Assembly (NCBI RefSeq): GCF_050003625.1
Contig: NC_134397.1
Span: 153,036,691 to 153,100,690 of the forward strand
Length of the DNA: 64,000 nt
Reading direction: 5' to 3'
Source: Haematobia irritans
Taxonomy: Eukaryota > Arthropoda > Insecta > Diptera > Muscidae
Shown: positions 9,952 through 21,784 of the stretch, piece by piece
Layout: the number at the start of each line of letters is the position of its first letter
Position numbering within the stretch: the stretch's first letter is position 1
Translations under genes and position numbers: made by a program
Notes under the pieces: model-generated
Databases searched by the model: none
Told to the model about the DNA's origin: nothing
Seen by the model: only the letters and a program-made list of their open reading frames with translations

Positions 9952-11035
9952 TTATACCCTCCACCATAGGATGGGGGGTATATTAACATTGTCATTCCGT
10001 TTGTAACACATCGAAATATTGCTCTAAGACCCCATAAAGTACAAATTCTGGGTCGTGGTGAAATTCTGAGTCGATCTAAGCATGTCCGTCCGTCCGTCTG
10101 TTGAAATCACGCTAACTTCCGAAAGAAACAAGCTATCGACTTCAAACTTGGCACACTTAGTTGTTAGTGATGTAGGTCAGATGGTATTGCAAATGGGCCA
10201 TATCGGTCCACTTTTACGTATAGCCCCCATATAAACGGACCCTCAGATTTGGTTTGCGGAGCCTCTAACAGAAGCATATTTCATCCGATCCGGCTGAAAT
10301 TTGGTACATGGTGTTGGTATTTGGTCTCTAACAACCATGCAAAAATTGGTTCACATCGGTTCATAATTATATATAGCCACCATATAAAACGATTCCCAGA
10401 TTTGGCTTGCGGAGCCTCAAAGAGAAGTAAATTTCATCCGATCTTGCTGAATGTTGCTGTACGGTCTCTAACAACCATGCAAAAATTGGTTCACATCGGT
10501 TCATAATTATATATAGCCCCCATATAAACCGTTCCCCCAGATTTGGCTTTCGGAGTCTCTAAGAGAAGCAAATTTCATCCAATCCGGTTGAAATTTAGAA
10601 CATGGTGTTAGTATATGGTATCTCACAACCGTGCCAGAATTGGTCCATATCGGTCCATAATTATATATAGCCCCCATATAAACCGTTCTCCAGATTTGAC
10701 CTCCGGAGCTTCTCGGAGGAGCAAAATTCATCCGATCTGGTTCAAATGTGGAACGTGGTGTTAGTATATGGTCTCTAACATTCATGCATAGATTGGTCCA
10801 CATCGGTTCACAATTATATATAGCCCCCATATAAACCGATCCCCAGATTTGGCTTGCGGGGCCTCTAAGAGAAGCATATTTCATCCGATCCGGTTGAAAT
10901 TTGGTACATGGTGTTGGTATATGGTCTCTAACAACCGTGCAAAAATTGATCCACGTCGGCCCAGATTTGGCTGGTGGTTGAAATTTGGTAATTGGTGTTA
11001 GTATATGGTCGCTAACAACCATGCCAGAATTAATT
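9952..11035 (-). repeat. Family A copy, minus orientation, 5'-truncated
   Basis: Opens with TATACCCTCCACCATAGGAT, then the GTCCGTCCGTCCGTC tract near 10085, then monomers at 153-154 bp spacing (CATATAAACC at 10521, 10675 and 10828). Truncated at about 11035 before its minisatellite. Confidence 0.85.
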
Positions 11036-11732
11036 AGCTTTCTAAAATATTTGTCTACATTTACCACTGTTCAACAATTGTCATGCAAATCGTGGAATGA
11101 GAATGGAAGTGTCATAAATGTTTGTCAGTTTCTCTACATATACCCCTGTGCCAGGGAGTTTATTTAAATAGAAGACATTTATATAACCGAGTCCAAAATG
11201 TCAAGTGAAGAGTGACTGATATAGCGAATAACGAGCTCCCGAGTGTCATTATCTGCCAAGTGTGGCATGTAGCAGTGACAATCACAGCCCGTTTGTTCGC
11301 TCACTAGCTGGCTTTATTCTGGCGGGTTGCTTTAGATTTCTTCTTTTCGTTTTCGGTTTAAGAAGATCAGCGATTTCATTCCGTTGTCTATTTGGACATT
11401 CTTTTTGGAAAGGGGGAGTTTGGTTTTCATTTGTCACCAATACGAAATCATGTTGTCATTTTGTTTAAATGCAAATCCAAAAATAGATTGCCACTTACTC
11501 ACTAGCTCGACATAGTGTTTATACGGAAATCTATACATCCTGAGGTCAATATTTATTTGAATGCAGATTTGCACTACAGTTGAATAAATTCTGGGATATG
11601 TTTATGTTACCAGTTTGAAGAAAACTTCGGTAGTTCTACTATGTACGTGTGTGGTCCCATAAGTACTAACCCTAGAAAAAAGGAACACTCTGCTGGCTCT
11701 CCCACTTCCGCAAGCCGTAAAAAATAAAATAC
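11036..11732. other. No gene seen
   Basis: Somewhat less AT-rich than average, with short open frames on both strands but no recognisable protein, splice pattern or repeat. Confidence 0.4.
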
Positions 11733-12343
11733 AACAAGTATATAAGGCCTTAAGTTCGGCCAGCCCGAATCTTATGTACCCTCCACCATGGATTGCATAG
11801 AAACTTCTACTAAAGACTGTCATCCACAATCGAATTACTTGGGTTACGGTAACACTTGTCGATAGCAAGGTATCTTACAACTTCTTAACACCGTCTTATA
11901 AACTGTAAGTTAGTCCATATAGAAATAAAATTTTGACAAAAATTTCTATAGAAATAAAATTTTGACAAAATTTTCTATAGAACTAAAATTTTGACAAAAT
12001 CTTCTATAGAAATAAAATTTCGACAAAATTTTCTATAGAAATAAAATTTTGATAGAATTTTGACGAAATTTTCTATAGAAATAACATTTTGACAAAATTG
12101 TATATAGAAATAAAATTTGGAAAAATTTTTTATAGAAATAAAATTTTGGAAGAGTATTTTTGGCGATATGGATCAATTTTTGTGTGCTTGGTGATCGGCT
12201 ATATATAACTATAGACCGATATGAACCAATGTTGGCATGGTTGTTAGAGACTATATACTAACACCACGTACCAAATTTCAACCGGATCAGATGAAGTTTG
12301 CTCCTCCAAGAGGATCTGGCAAGCGATTTATATTGGGGTTATA

Positions 12344-13277
12344 AAGGGTGATTTGTTAAGAGCTTGATAACTTTTTTTAAAAAAAAAAACGCATAAAATT
12401 TGCAAAATCTCATCGGTTCTTTATTTGAAACGTTAGATTGGTCCATGACATTTACTTTTTGAAGATAATTTCATTTAAATGTTGACCGCGGCTGCGTCTT
12501 AGGTGGTCCATTCGGAAAGTCCAATTTTGGGCAACTTTTTCGAGCATTTCGGCCGGAATAGCCCGAATTTCTTCGGAAATGTTGTCTTCCAAAGCTGGAA
12601 TAGTTGCTGGCTTATTTCTGTAGACTTTAGACTTGACGTAGCCCCACAAAAAATAGTCTAAAGGCGTCAAATCGCATGATCTTGGTGGCCAACTTACCGG
12701 TCCATTTCTTGAGATGAATTGTTCTCCGAAGTTTTCCCTCAAAATGGCAATAGAATCGCGAGCTGTGTGGCATGTAGCGCCATCTTGTTGAAACCACATG
12801 TCAACCAAGTTCAGTTCTTCCATTTTTGGCAACAAAAAGTTTGTTAGCATCGAACGATAGCGATCGCCATTCACCGTAACGTTGCGTCCAACAGCATCTT
12901 TGAAAAAATACGGTCCAATGATTCCACCAGCGTACAAACCACACCAAACAGTGCATTTTTCGGGATGCATGGGCAGTTCTTGAACGGCTTCTGGTTGCTC
13001 TTCACTCCAAATGCGGCAATTTTGCTTATTTACGTATCATTTCAACCAGAAATGAGCCTCATCGCTGAACAAAATTTGTCGATAAAAAAGCGGATTTTCT
13101 GCCAACTTTTCTAGGGCCCATTCACTGAAAATTCGACGTTGTGGCAGATCGTTCGGCTATTTATGATGAAATGTCAAAGCATACTGAGCATCTTTCTCTT
13201 TGACACCATGTCTGAAATCCCACGTGATCTGTCAAATACTAATGCATGAAAATCCTAACCTCAAAAGAATCACCCTT
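12344..13277 (-). mobile_element. DD41D Tc1/mariner element, internally deleted (934 bp)
   Basis: AAGGGTGATT/AATCACCCTT termini between TA duplications (12342-12343, 13278-13279). Inserted in a family A monomer. Removing it with one TA joins GGGGTTA to TATAATTATGG, the normal monomer text. Confidence 0.9.
12452..13160 (-). pseudogene. DD41D transposase relic
   Basis: Minus-strand homologue of 7910-8622. The catalytic half (MHPEKCTVWCGLYAGGIIG through QGHL-type end HLNEIIFKK) is open from 12970 to 12452. Upstream in the same frame FSDEAHFWLK meets a TGA at about 13037, where the other copy reads FWLNGYVNK. The N-terminal third is missing: a deletion near 13157 joins the 5' leader directly to sequence encoding RRIFSEWALEKLAENPLF. 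The first Asp is followed by the conserved Glu here. Two lesions make it inactive. The retained segments differ from the 7910 copy, so the two derive from a longer parent. Confidence 0.85.
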
Positions 13278-14442
13278 TATATAATTATGGACCTATATGG
13301 ACCAATTTTTGCATGGTTGTTAGCGACCATATACTAACACCACGTACCAAATTTCATCCGGATCGGATGAATTGTGCTATTCCATGACGTTTCGGAGTTC
13401 AAATCTGTGGATCGATTTTTATGGGAGCTATATATAATTATGGACCGATATGGACCAATTTTTGCACGGTTATTAGCGACCATATACTAACACCACGTAC
13501 CAAATTTCATCCGGATCGGATGAATTGTGCTATTCCAAGACGCTTCGGAGTTCAAATCTGTGGATCGATTTTTATGGGAGCTATATATAATTATGGACCG
13601 ATATGGACCAATTTTTGCACGGTTATTAGAGACCACATACTAACACTACGTACCAAATTTCATCAGGATCGGATGAAATTTGCTTCTCTTTCAGGCTCCG
13701 GAAGCCAAATGGGGGGATCGGTTTATATGGGGGATATATATAATTATGGACCGATGTGGACCAATTTTTGCATAGTTGTTAGAGACCATATACTAACACC
13801 ATGTAACAAATTTCAACCGGATCGCATGAATTTTGCTTCTCTTAGAGGCTCCGCAAACCAAATCTGAGCGTTGGTTTATATGGGGACTACATATAAAAAT
13901 GGGCCGATATTGACCAATTAATGCATGTTTGTTAGATATCATATACTCACACCACGTACCAAATTTCAATCGAATCGGATGAATTTAGCTCATCCATGAG
14001 GCTCCGGAAACCAAATCAGGGGATCGGTTTATATGGGAGCTATATATAATTATGGACCGATGTGGACCAATTTTTGCGTAGTTGTTAGAGACCGTATACT
14101 AACACCATGTACCAAATTTCAACCGGATTTGTTGAATTTTGCTCCTCCAAGAGGCTCCGCAAGCCAAATCTGAGCGTCGGTTTATATGGGGGCTATATGT
14201 AAAAGTGGTCCGATATGGCCCATTTGCAATACCATCCGACCTACATCAATAACAACAACTTGTGCCAAGTTCCAAGTCGATAGCTTGGTTCGTACGGAAG
14301 TTAGCGTGATTTCAACAGATGGACGGACTGACATGCTTAGATCGACTCAGAATTTCACCTCGACCAAGAATATATATACTTTATGGGGTCTTAGAGCAAT
14401 ACTTCGATGTGTTACAAACGGAATGACAAAGTTAATATACAA

Positions 14443-14919
14443 CATTAACATGGTTAGATTATTAAGTATTTTAAATAGAATAGAATGAAACACGAATTAT
14501 TTTTCTTTTTAGTTATTATAAATCCCATGTGAACATTTCTAAGTGTGTTTCCTCACAATGACAATAGATGATTAAAGAAAAAAAGTATAAGAAAAATTTT
14601 GTTTCTATTTTACAATATTAATAATACGTACGTAGCCCACAAGCTAAAATGAGCACTAATCACTAAAAGCCTATCTACTATCTCAAACCTCGAGTTGAGT
14701 ATTGTCTAATTTATTTTATCACTTCTTTTTTGTTTCTTTTTAGGTAAGTTAATATTCGTGTATTTGGAAAAGTATGGTAAGATGTATATTCGCATAAACT
14801 ATAGAAACACAATCACTTTTTGAAGAAATACCAACGATACCAAGTCTAATTTTAAGAATAGCAGTGAAAGGGAGTAAACGGGACCAAAAGTCGACAGTCC
14901 CGACCGCACAGTCTGTCTT
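14443..14919. other. No gene seen
   Basis: AT-rich filler between family A and the LINE relics. No recognisable feature. Confidence 0.4.
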
Positions 14920-15320
14920 TACGTAATAACCCTACCATTTTTTCATAACCTATTACTCACCTTCCTTAGCAGGAAGACTCTGATATTTTCATTTATATTC
15001 TCAGTTCCCAGAGATCTACTATTGATGATATTTTCTTTTGCAAGATCTTTCTTAGCCCAATACTGGGTTCGAATTTCACTTGTCCTTACGTTTACTAAAC
15101 TAGTATATTGTTCGTTGTTCTGTTTGTAATTCGAATCATATATACTTTTCACAGCGGATAGTGCAGCATGGGCTCGCAAGTAACTAAAAAAATCTCAATC
15201 GATTCTATTTTCGATGGAATATGTAAGATAGTTCTTCCTCGTATTGTTAACTTAGATGTTTTGCTGTTCCCTGGTATGGTTCTGAGACCAGGCAATCATA
15301 TCCCTACAATAAATAAAACA
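14920..15320 (-). pseudogene. LINE ORF2 RNase H/C-terminal relic
   Basis: Read on the minus strand, 15215-15305 aligns with the RNase H segment of the LINE at 41471-42210. There the text encodes WVPGHRNIPGNCEADVLA, and here the same order of phrases is decayed (CCTGGTCTCAGAACCATACC, CTTACATATTCC). The downstream part (15179-14943) is an open 78-residue frame with VRTSEIRTQYWAKKDLAKE, corresponding to the post-RNase H region (TKQIWPHLNLNRTLDM in the other LINE). A second copy of the last 220 bp lies at 15441-15541 plus 16203-16330. Not functional. Confidence 0.6.
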
Positions 15321-15440
15321 GCTCTCTTAATTTCAGTAACATGTGTTTCGACTTTCCGATTTAGATTACAAATCCTACAATAGATGACCCAGTCGTCTGA
15401 GGGCAAAAAAAAATTAATTAACTTTTTTTTATTCCTTATT

Positions 15441-16330
15441 ATAGTCTGTCTTTCCGTAATAACCCTATCATTTTTTCATATCCTATTACTCACCTCCCTT
15501 AGCAGGAAGACTCTGATATTTTCATTTATATTCTCAGTTCCTACACTGAAAAAAATATTGTCGTGAGGTCAAAGATTTCATGTCTTTAAAATACGAATAC
15601 AAATTTTGCTTAGCATAGAAGACGCATTTCTCTAAAATAAAGTTATTTTCCTTGTCCAAAAGTCGATAAACTTTTCAATGAAGTCGTATTGTCCTTATAA
15701 TTAAGTGATTTGACTTAAAAATGGGTATCTTAACATGAAAGAAAAAATTTATAGGCTAAGGTCAACTTGACTTTAATAATTCAGAAAAATTCTTTAAATT
15801 TAATGAAATTGTCTTTAAATTTGTTGTCTTTTTGCATCTTGACTACAAAGCAAAAAATCATTCAAATATAGGACATGTTTTTCAAAACTTTACTTTAAAG
15901 AAGTTTTTTACTTCAAACATAGCATAATTTCTACTGGAAGTCGAGTCCTAATTTGAAAACTAAAGTTGCCGTTAACTCATTTTTAAAGGACTTTGATAGC
16001 ATATGAAGATAAAAAGCTGAGAAAGCGAAAAATCAAAATTTGCTTCCTAGAAGCAAGTACACAAAACCTAAATTTAAAAGAGAATTGTGTCTTAAAAGTA
16101 TCCTTACTTGTATTCTCCGCTTCTTTGGCTCGGAATCAATACCAAATTTTTTAAAGTAAAGACAAAATCTTTGGAACCGAGTATGTTTTTTTTTTTTCAG
16201 TGTAGAGATCTACTATTGTTGATATTTTCTTTTGCAAGATCTCTCTTAGCCCTATACTGGGTTCGAATTTCACTTGACCTTACGTTTACTAAACTCGTAT
16301 CTTGTTCGTTGTTCTGTTTGTAATTCGCAA
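15441..16330 (-). pseudogene. Second copy of LINE C-terminal relic, split by a MITE
   Basis: 15441-15541 and 16203-16330 together repeat 14920-15135 (AGTCTGTCTTTACGTAATAA, CTTAGCAGGAAGACTCTGAT, GTTCGAATTTCACTTG) with modest divergence. The 659-bp element at 15544-16202 lies between the halves, so the first copy serves as an empty-site reference. Confidence 0.7.
15544..16202 (+). mobile_element. MITE A (659 bp), CACTG termini
   Basis: Ends CACTGAAAAAAA and TTTTTTTCAGTG, flanked by TA (15542-15543, 16203-16204). The empty site is visible in the paralogous relic at about 15006. A near-identical 648-bp copy lies at 25762-26409, and degraded copies sit inside both long hAT elements. No transposase. 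Confidence 0.85.
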
Positions 16331-16509
16331 TTCGAATATGAAAACTGATATTCGAATTGCGTATTGGCTCAATTCTCTGATATAAAGTTTTCCATAAGTC
16401 GATTACTTTTACACTTTTAAGTGTTTCGATTTAATTTTTAATAATTGGTGATCAATCAAAGGTGTAAATTGTCAGCTGACCTCTTTGGCAAGTAAACTCG
16501 GTAATTTTG

Positions 16510-16640
16510 TTTTTTTTTTTTACTAACTACAAACTACTCAATATGGAATGGCTTCTCATAGAAGAATACCAATTTTGGAAACTGTCCACTAACGTTCAAG
16601 CGAAGCAACTCGTTCCCATTCTAATTATATCATTCACAGG
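16510..16640 (-). pseudogene. Tc1/mariner transposase catalytic-core fragment
   Basis: The minus strand reads KLVFFYEKPFHIE, then a stop, then FVVSK. It aligns with FFSDEKPFEIE, stop, FVKRQ in the relic at 62400-62890. The first catalytic Asp is missing (SDE replaced by Y-E). Only the region around the first acidic residue survives. Confidence 0.5.
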
Positions 16641-17415
16641 GTATAATAAGTTTGTGAAATTGTATGTAACGCCAAGAAGGAAAAGTCTGAGACCCATCGT
16701 TTAGTAGACTATTGGTCTAATCTTAGAATTAAATTCTGAGAATTAAATTCTGAGTCGATTTAGCGATGCCCGTCTGTCTGTCTGTCAGTCTGTGCATGTA
16801 TTTTTGTGCGCAAAGTACAGGTCGCAGTTTAAGTCCGATCGTCCTCAAATTTGGCATAGGGTCGTTTTTTGGAACAAAGACAATCGCTATTGATTTTGGA
16901 AAAAATCGGTTCTGATTTAGATATAGCTCCCATATATATCTTTCGTCCGATTTGAACTTATATGGCCTCAAAAGCCAGAGTTTTACGGTGATTTGGTTCA
17001 AATTTTGCACAAAGAGTACGTTTAATAGTATCGGTAAGTGTACCAAATTTGGTTGAAATCGGTTCCGATTTAGATATAGCTCCCATATATATCTTTCGCC
17101 CGATTTACACTCAAATGATCATTTACGTGAAATTTTGCAGAGATAGCAGAATTATTATTCTAACTATGCATGTCAAATTTAGTCGAAATCGGTGCAGATT
17201 ATATATAGATCCCATATATATGTACACCAGAGTTGGGGAAATATGGTAGACTGTTTCATATTTTAGACCAATTTTCAATGGGATTTTAATCCAATTGACT
17301 GGATAGTTTCCTCAGAGAATACAAATATGGCCAAAATTCTCGCACTTTACACAAAATTCTGTGATTATTTCCCCATATCTGAGCCATATCCTACACACTG
17401 CAATGCCAAAATTTA
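16641..17415 (+). repeat. Family B copy, 3'-truncated
   Basis: Starts GGGTATAATAAGTTTGTG then GTAACGCCAAGAAGGAAAAG, the CCGTCTGTCTGTCTG tract, then monomers with ATAGCTCCCATATATATC and GGGGAAATATGGTAGACTG. Stops before the B terminus where a MITE A fragment begins. Confidence 0.8.
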
Positions 17416-17417
17416 TA

Positions 17418-17588
17418 AACCGAAAAATTAAAATTTGCTTCATAGAAGCAAGTACACAAACCCCAAATTTAAAAGAGAATTGTGTCTTAAAAGTATCCTT
17501 ACTTATATTCTCCGCTTCTTTGGCTCGGAATCAATACCAAAATTTTTAAAGACAAAATCTTTAGAACCGGGCATGCTTTTTTTCAGTG
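17418..17588 (+). mobile_element. MITE A, 5'-truncated fragment
   Basis: Matches the last 170 bp of the full copy (AGAGAATTGTGTCTTAAAAG, TTTGGCTCGGAATCAATACC) and keeps the TTTTTTTCAGTG end. Confidence 0.8.
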
Positions 17589-17589
17589 T

Positions 17590-17765
17590 AGACTTTGATT
17601 ACAAAAATGTGTTCACGGACAGACGGACATGGCTATATCGACTCAGGAGCCCAACCTGAGCATTTTTGCCAAAGACACCATGTGTCTATCTCGTCTCCTT
17701 CTGGGTGTTGCAAACATATGCACTAACTTATAATACCCTGTTCCACAGTGTGGCGCATGGTATAA
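17590..17765 (-). repeat. 5' end of an INE-1-like family related to 58868-59735
   Basis: In reverse it carries the start segment with GACAGACGGACATGGCTATA and ends at TACCCTGTTCCACAGTGTGG. The phrase GTGTTCACGGACAGACGG is shared with 58885. Confidence 0.65.
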
Positions 17766-17974
17766 AAAGTTTATAATAATTAAAATATGTGGAAATAATG
17801 TAATTGTTAGAGTTTGTCATATATGGAGGGGGCGGAAAAATATAAATGAATAACATGTGATGAAAATTTTCTTCAACTTGACTATTGATGTAAGTTTCTT
17901 TATTGAGTTGATGACGGTGTTTTTCAACTGAAAACAGAAAACTTCAAATTTAATACCGATTTTTTTCAAAATCA

Positions 17975-18195
17975 ATAGCGATTGTCTTTGAGCCAATGTA
18001 AATCTCTGTGCACACAAAATTACATATACAGACAGACGGACGGACAGACAGACGAACATCGCTAAATCGACTCAGAATTTAATTCTAAGACGATCGGTGT
18101 ACTAAACGATGGGCCTCAGACTTTTCCTTCTTGGCGTTACATACAAATGCACAAACTTATTATACCCTGTACCACAAAAGTGGTGAAGGGCCAAT
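17975..18195 (-). repeat. Family B 5' end fragment
   Basis: Reverse copy of the B start: GACAGACGGACGGACAGAC tract, TAAATCGACTCAGAATTTAA, CTTGGCGTTACATAC, then TATTATACCCTGTACCAC. Confidence 0.8.
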
Positions 18196-18334
18196 ATCCT
18201 TGTAAAATCGCCACGGCTGAGTAGAAAAAATTGTAAATATTACTCAAATTGTCCTATATCTCGAATACTTATGTATCGCCCGATAAATCATAATTGCGTT
18301 AAAATTTCTCTCGCTTCATATGTCCCATAATTGT

Positions 18335-20561
18335 ACCCTTCACCACTACTGTGGTACAGGGTATAATAAGTTTGTGCATTTGTATGTAACGCCAAGAAAT
18401 AGTGGTCATAGACCCATCTTTTAGTATACCGATCGGCTTAGAATTAAATTCTGAGTCGATTTAGCGATGTCCGTCTGTCTGTCTGTCTGTCCGTCCGTCC
18501 GTCTGTCTGTATATGTAATTTTGTGCACAAAGTACAGTTCGCAATTTAAGTCCGATCGTCCTCAAATTTGGCATATGGCCGTTTCTTGGGACAGAGACAA
18601 TCGCTATTGGTTTTGGAAAAAATCGGTTCAGATTTAGATATAGCTGCCATATATAATTATCCCCGATGTGGTCGTAGTTAGCGTGTTTATCAACCGATTT
18701 TCTTGAAATACCGTTCATCCAAATATTTTATGAATCTCGAAAATCTTGCAAAATATCAGCCAAATCGGTTCAGATTTAGATATAGCTCCCACATATATCT
18801 TTCGTCCGATTTAGACTCATATGACCACAGAGGCCAAAGTTTACTACCGATCTTCGTGAAATTTTGCACAGAGGGTAGAATTGACATTCTACCAATGCTT
18901 GGTAAATTTGATTGAAATTTGTTCAAATTTAGATATTGCTCCCATATATATCTTTCGTCCGATTTGAACTTATATGGCCACAAAAGCCAGAGTTTTGCCG
19001 TGATTTGCTTCAAATTTTGCACAAGGGGTACTTTTAATAGTATCGTTAAGTGTGTCAAATTTTGTTAAAATCGGTTCAGATTTAGATATAGCTCACATAT
19101 ATATCTTTCGCCCGATTTGGAGTTATATGGTCTCAAAAGTCAGGGTTTTGCCGTAATTTGCTTCAAATTTCGCACAAGGAGTACGTTTAGTAGTATAGGT
19201 AATTGTGGCAAATTTGGTTGAAATCGGTTCAGATTTAGATATGGCTCCCATATATCTCCCGTCCGATTTGCACTCATAAGACCATGGGGGGGGGGCAAAG
19301 TTATACTCCCATTTACGTGAAATTTCGCATAGATAGCAGAATTATTATTCTAACTATGCATGTCAAATTTAGTCAAAATTGGTTCAGATTGCACTCAAAA
19401 AAAAGTGAACTCTCTATTTCACTAAAGCCAATTTAACTTTATTTTAGTTCATGGAATTATTATGTTTAGAGAAAGTTTTCTTTACTCTAATAATTTTTTG
19501 TGTACGTTAGTTAAATTAACTAAACCCGAGGAAAAAAATATACTCCAATGAAGCAAAAAGATGAACTAAATTCGTGTCTTCCACAAAATAGTTCAGAATT
19601 TCTTTAAATTTGTAAATTTTACCAAAAATGCGTCCATCATGAACTTCGTATGTCACTAAAGACATTCTTGCAATTTTGAACTCCAAGTTTTTCCTTCAAA
19701 CTCCAAAATTTTCTTTAACAAGTGAAAAAACTTAGTTATGTCTAATAAATTTTCTTGAATTTGTCGAAAAATATTTACTTATTTTTATGACATCGGCATG
19801 ATGCCAACGTTTGTAATACTGTTTAGTTAAAATTTTCTACAAATATTCAAAATTTTCTAAAATTAACTGAAAGTTTTCCTCCTGGTGGGTTCACTGTTTT
19901 TTCAGTGTGTATATAGCTCCCATATATACGTACACCAGAGTTGGGGAAATATGGTAGACTGTTTCATATTTTAGACCCATTTTCAATGGGATTTTCCCCC
20001 AATTGACTGGATAGTTTCCAAAGAGAATACAAATATGGCCAAAATTCTCACACTTTACACAAAATTCTGTGATGATTTCCCCATATCTTAGCCATATCCT
20101 ACACACTGCAATGCCAAAATTTCCACAGAACGGATGAGTTTTAAATAAGGCTCCAAGTCGCCCGACTAGACCAAATAATATATCACAACCCACACTTGAC
20201 CACATATCTTGTAAATATTACTCTAATTGTCCTATATCTCGAATACATATATATCGCCTGAAAAATCATAAATCTCTTTTATACAATTTCATTAAAATTT
20301 CTTTCGCTTCATATTTCCCATATTTTTTACTAACATTGTGTTTCATCCCAGGGCGTTAGCCGATATAAATTTTAATTCTAGAGTTTTTGTAGAAATACAA
20401 AAAATTGTCTCCATTAAAAGTATTTGTATCTGGAAACGCAAACCTTTATATAGCTCCCAGCAAATTTGAAGTAGTTGAGATGGTAACACAAATGTTTGTC
20501 TACATAGTGGTGAATGGTATAATATAGTCGCCTCCGCCCGACTTTAGACTTTACTTACTTG
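18335..20561 (+). repeat. Family B copy, complete but interrupted
   Basis: Runs from TACCCTTCACCACTACTGTG through the GTAACGCCAAG segment, the CCGTCTGTCTGTCTGTCTG tract and about six diverged monomers (ATAGCTCCCATATATATC). The 516-bp element at 19392 interrupts it, and it resumes to the terminus GCCTCCGCCCGACTTTAGAC at 20535-20561. Confidence 0.85.
19392..19907 (+). mobile_element. MITE B (516 bp), copy 1
   Basis: Ends CACTCAAAAAAAAGTGAAC and GTTCACTGTTTTTTCAGTG, flanked by a TG duplication (19390-19391, 19908-19909). Copies at 37768 and 63078 are exactly the same length. Interior has no long frame. Confidence 0.88.
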
Positions 20562-20800
20562 TTTTTTACTAACATTGTGTTTCATCCCAGGGCGTTATCC
20601 GATTTAAATTTTAATTCTAGAGATTTTGTAGAAATACAAAAAATTGTCTCCATTAAAAGTATTTGTATCTGGAAACGCAAACCTTTATATAGCTCCCAGC
20701 AAATTTGAAGTAGTTGAGATGGTAACACAAATGTTTGTCTACATAGTGGTGAAGGGTATAATATAGTCGGCTCCGCCCGACCTTAGACTTTACTTACTTG
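20562..20800 (+). repeat. Tandem second copy of the 239-bp family B terminal segment
   Basis: TTTTTTACTAACATTGTG begins at 20323 and again at 20562, and TTACTTACTTG ends the units at 20561 and 20800, giving an exact 239-bp period. A similar doubling is present in reverse at 45117-45590. Confidence 0.85.
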
Positions 20801-20814
20801 TTTTTTGTGCATCG

Positions 20815-21003
20815 GTGAGCTCTTGCCCATGTTTGAACCTCTATGGCGCTAGTTGCATATGTTCAACTCACGAGCAAGTTTTCTACCACTGCGTCGCGGA
20901 TTTCGATCAAATCTGGACATCACTTTTTCGATAATTTCTGGTGCTGTTTTTTTGGATTTGTTGGCCACTTTTGAATGCGATGAAACACTGCCTGTATCAT
21001 GGT
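20815..21003 (-). pseudogene. Tc1/mariner transposase N-terminal fragment
   Basis: The minus strand translates to TGSVSSHSKVANKSKKTAPE followed by IIEKVMSRFDRNPRRSGRKL and ARELNI, then a stop. This is the linker and second helix-turn-helix region typical of mori/maT-like Tc1-mariner transposases (RNPRRS.RKLARELNI). About 60 codons survive, with no catalytic region next to it. Related catalytic relics lie at 16510, 25130 and 62400, but their order is not collinear with a single element, so they are separate fragments. Confidence 0.6.
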
Positions 21004-21239
21004 AATGAGCAATGATAGGAAAAAGAAAAGATTATTCAAATATATATCATATACATATACAATAGATCAAAATAATTTTTAAGCTTGTAAACAATAAAAT
21101 GTGCTGTCAATAAAATAAATCTGTCTGCTGTCATCACGGTTGCCACAGTTGGTAGAATTCTACCAAAAATTTTAGATTTTTTTTACTGTTTATTAGATTG
21201 GTAGAATTTTTGATTTTGGTAGATTTTGCAAAGATGTAC

Positions 21240-21370
21240 TTCTTCATAAATTTTCTATTGAAGTAAACTCTGACAAAATTTTCTAAAGAAATAAAATTTT
21301 GACAAAATTTTCTATAGAAATAAAATTTTGACCAAATTTCCTAAAGAATAAAATTGGACAAAATTTCCTA
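21240..21370 (+). repeat. Short 29-bp minisatellite segment
   Basis: Four diverged units of AAATAAAATTTTGACAAAAT before the dispersed repeat at 21418. Probably the left part of the large array that resumes at 21785. Confidence 0.75.
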
Positions 21371-21417
21371 TGAAAAACAAAACGAATGGAAAAAGAAGAG
21401 GAAGCACGCTCAAAATA

Positions 21418-21780
21418 AACCCAGCCAACTACACTCAAATTGATGATTTGACAGTGGCATAGGAAAAGAGATATGTTTGTTTCGAATTTATTTCGGCATA
21501 AGCAGGCTATCATACAAAACCTTTTTTCGGAAGGTTCAAGTGTGGTTCATTGTTGGGTTAATGAACTGCCTGAATTTATTCTGATAATTGGTTAATAGTT
21601 TTGCTGAGGATGCAGAGCAGAGGATGCAGATGAGGAATGTGGTAATTCCAAACGTGCATCCATCCAACCATCTTACAGTCTATAGGGCTTTGAGCAAATA
21701 AATTTGACAAACATTCTTTTCTTCTGTTGGTTAAGCTACACTTGTGGTTTAGTCAATGTATGGTTTTAAGCTGAAATAAA
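21418..21780 (+). repeat. Unclassified dispersed repeat F, copy 1
   Basis: Matches 30531-30850 over about 330 bp (CAACTACACTCAAATTGATG, ATTTATTCTGATAATTGGTT, CATCCATCCAACCATCTTAC, CTGTTGGTTAAGCTACACTT). No clear terminal repeats or coding frame. Both copies are bordered by 29-bp units. Confidence 0.75.
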
Positions 21781-21784
21781 AAAA

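Larger units (their letters stand above)
11733..14442 (+). repeat. Family A copy split by a DD41D element
   Basis: Begins ACAAGTATATAAGGCC with the 5' terminal domain to about 11920, a short 29-bp array (11925-12150), then monomers. The DD41D copy (12344-13277) sits in the first monomers. Monomers continue to 14200, followed by the GACGGACTGACATGC tract and the GTGTTACAAACGG segment. The final hairpin is lost. Confidence 0.85.

Noticed and set aside
15168..15383. Plus-strand 71-codon frame starting MGSQVTKK
   Set aside because: Antisense to a decayed LINE RNase H segment (WVPGH region) visible by comparison with 41930-42000.
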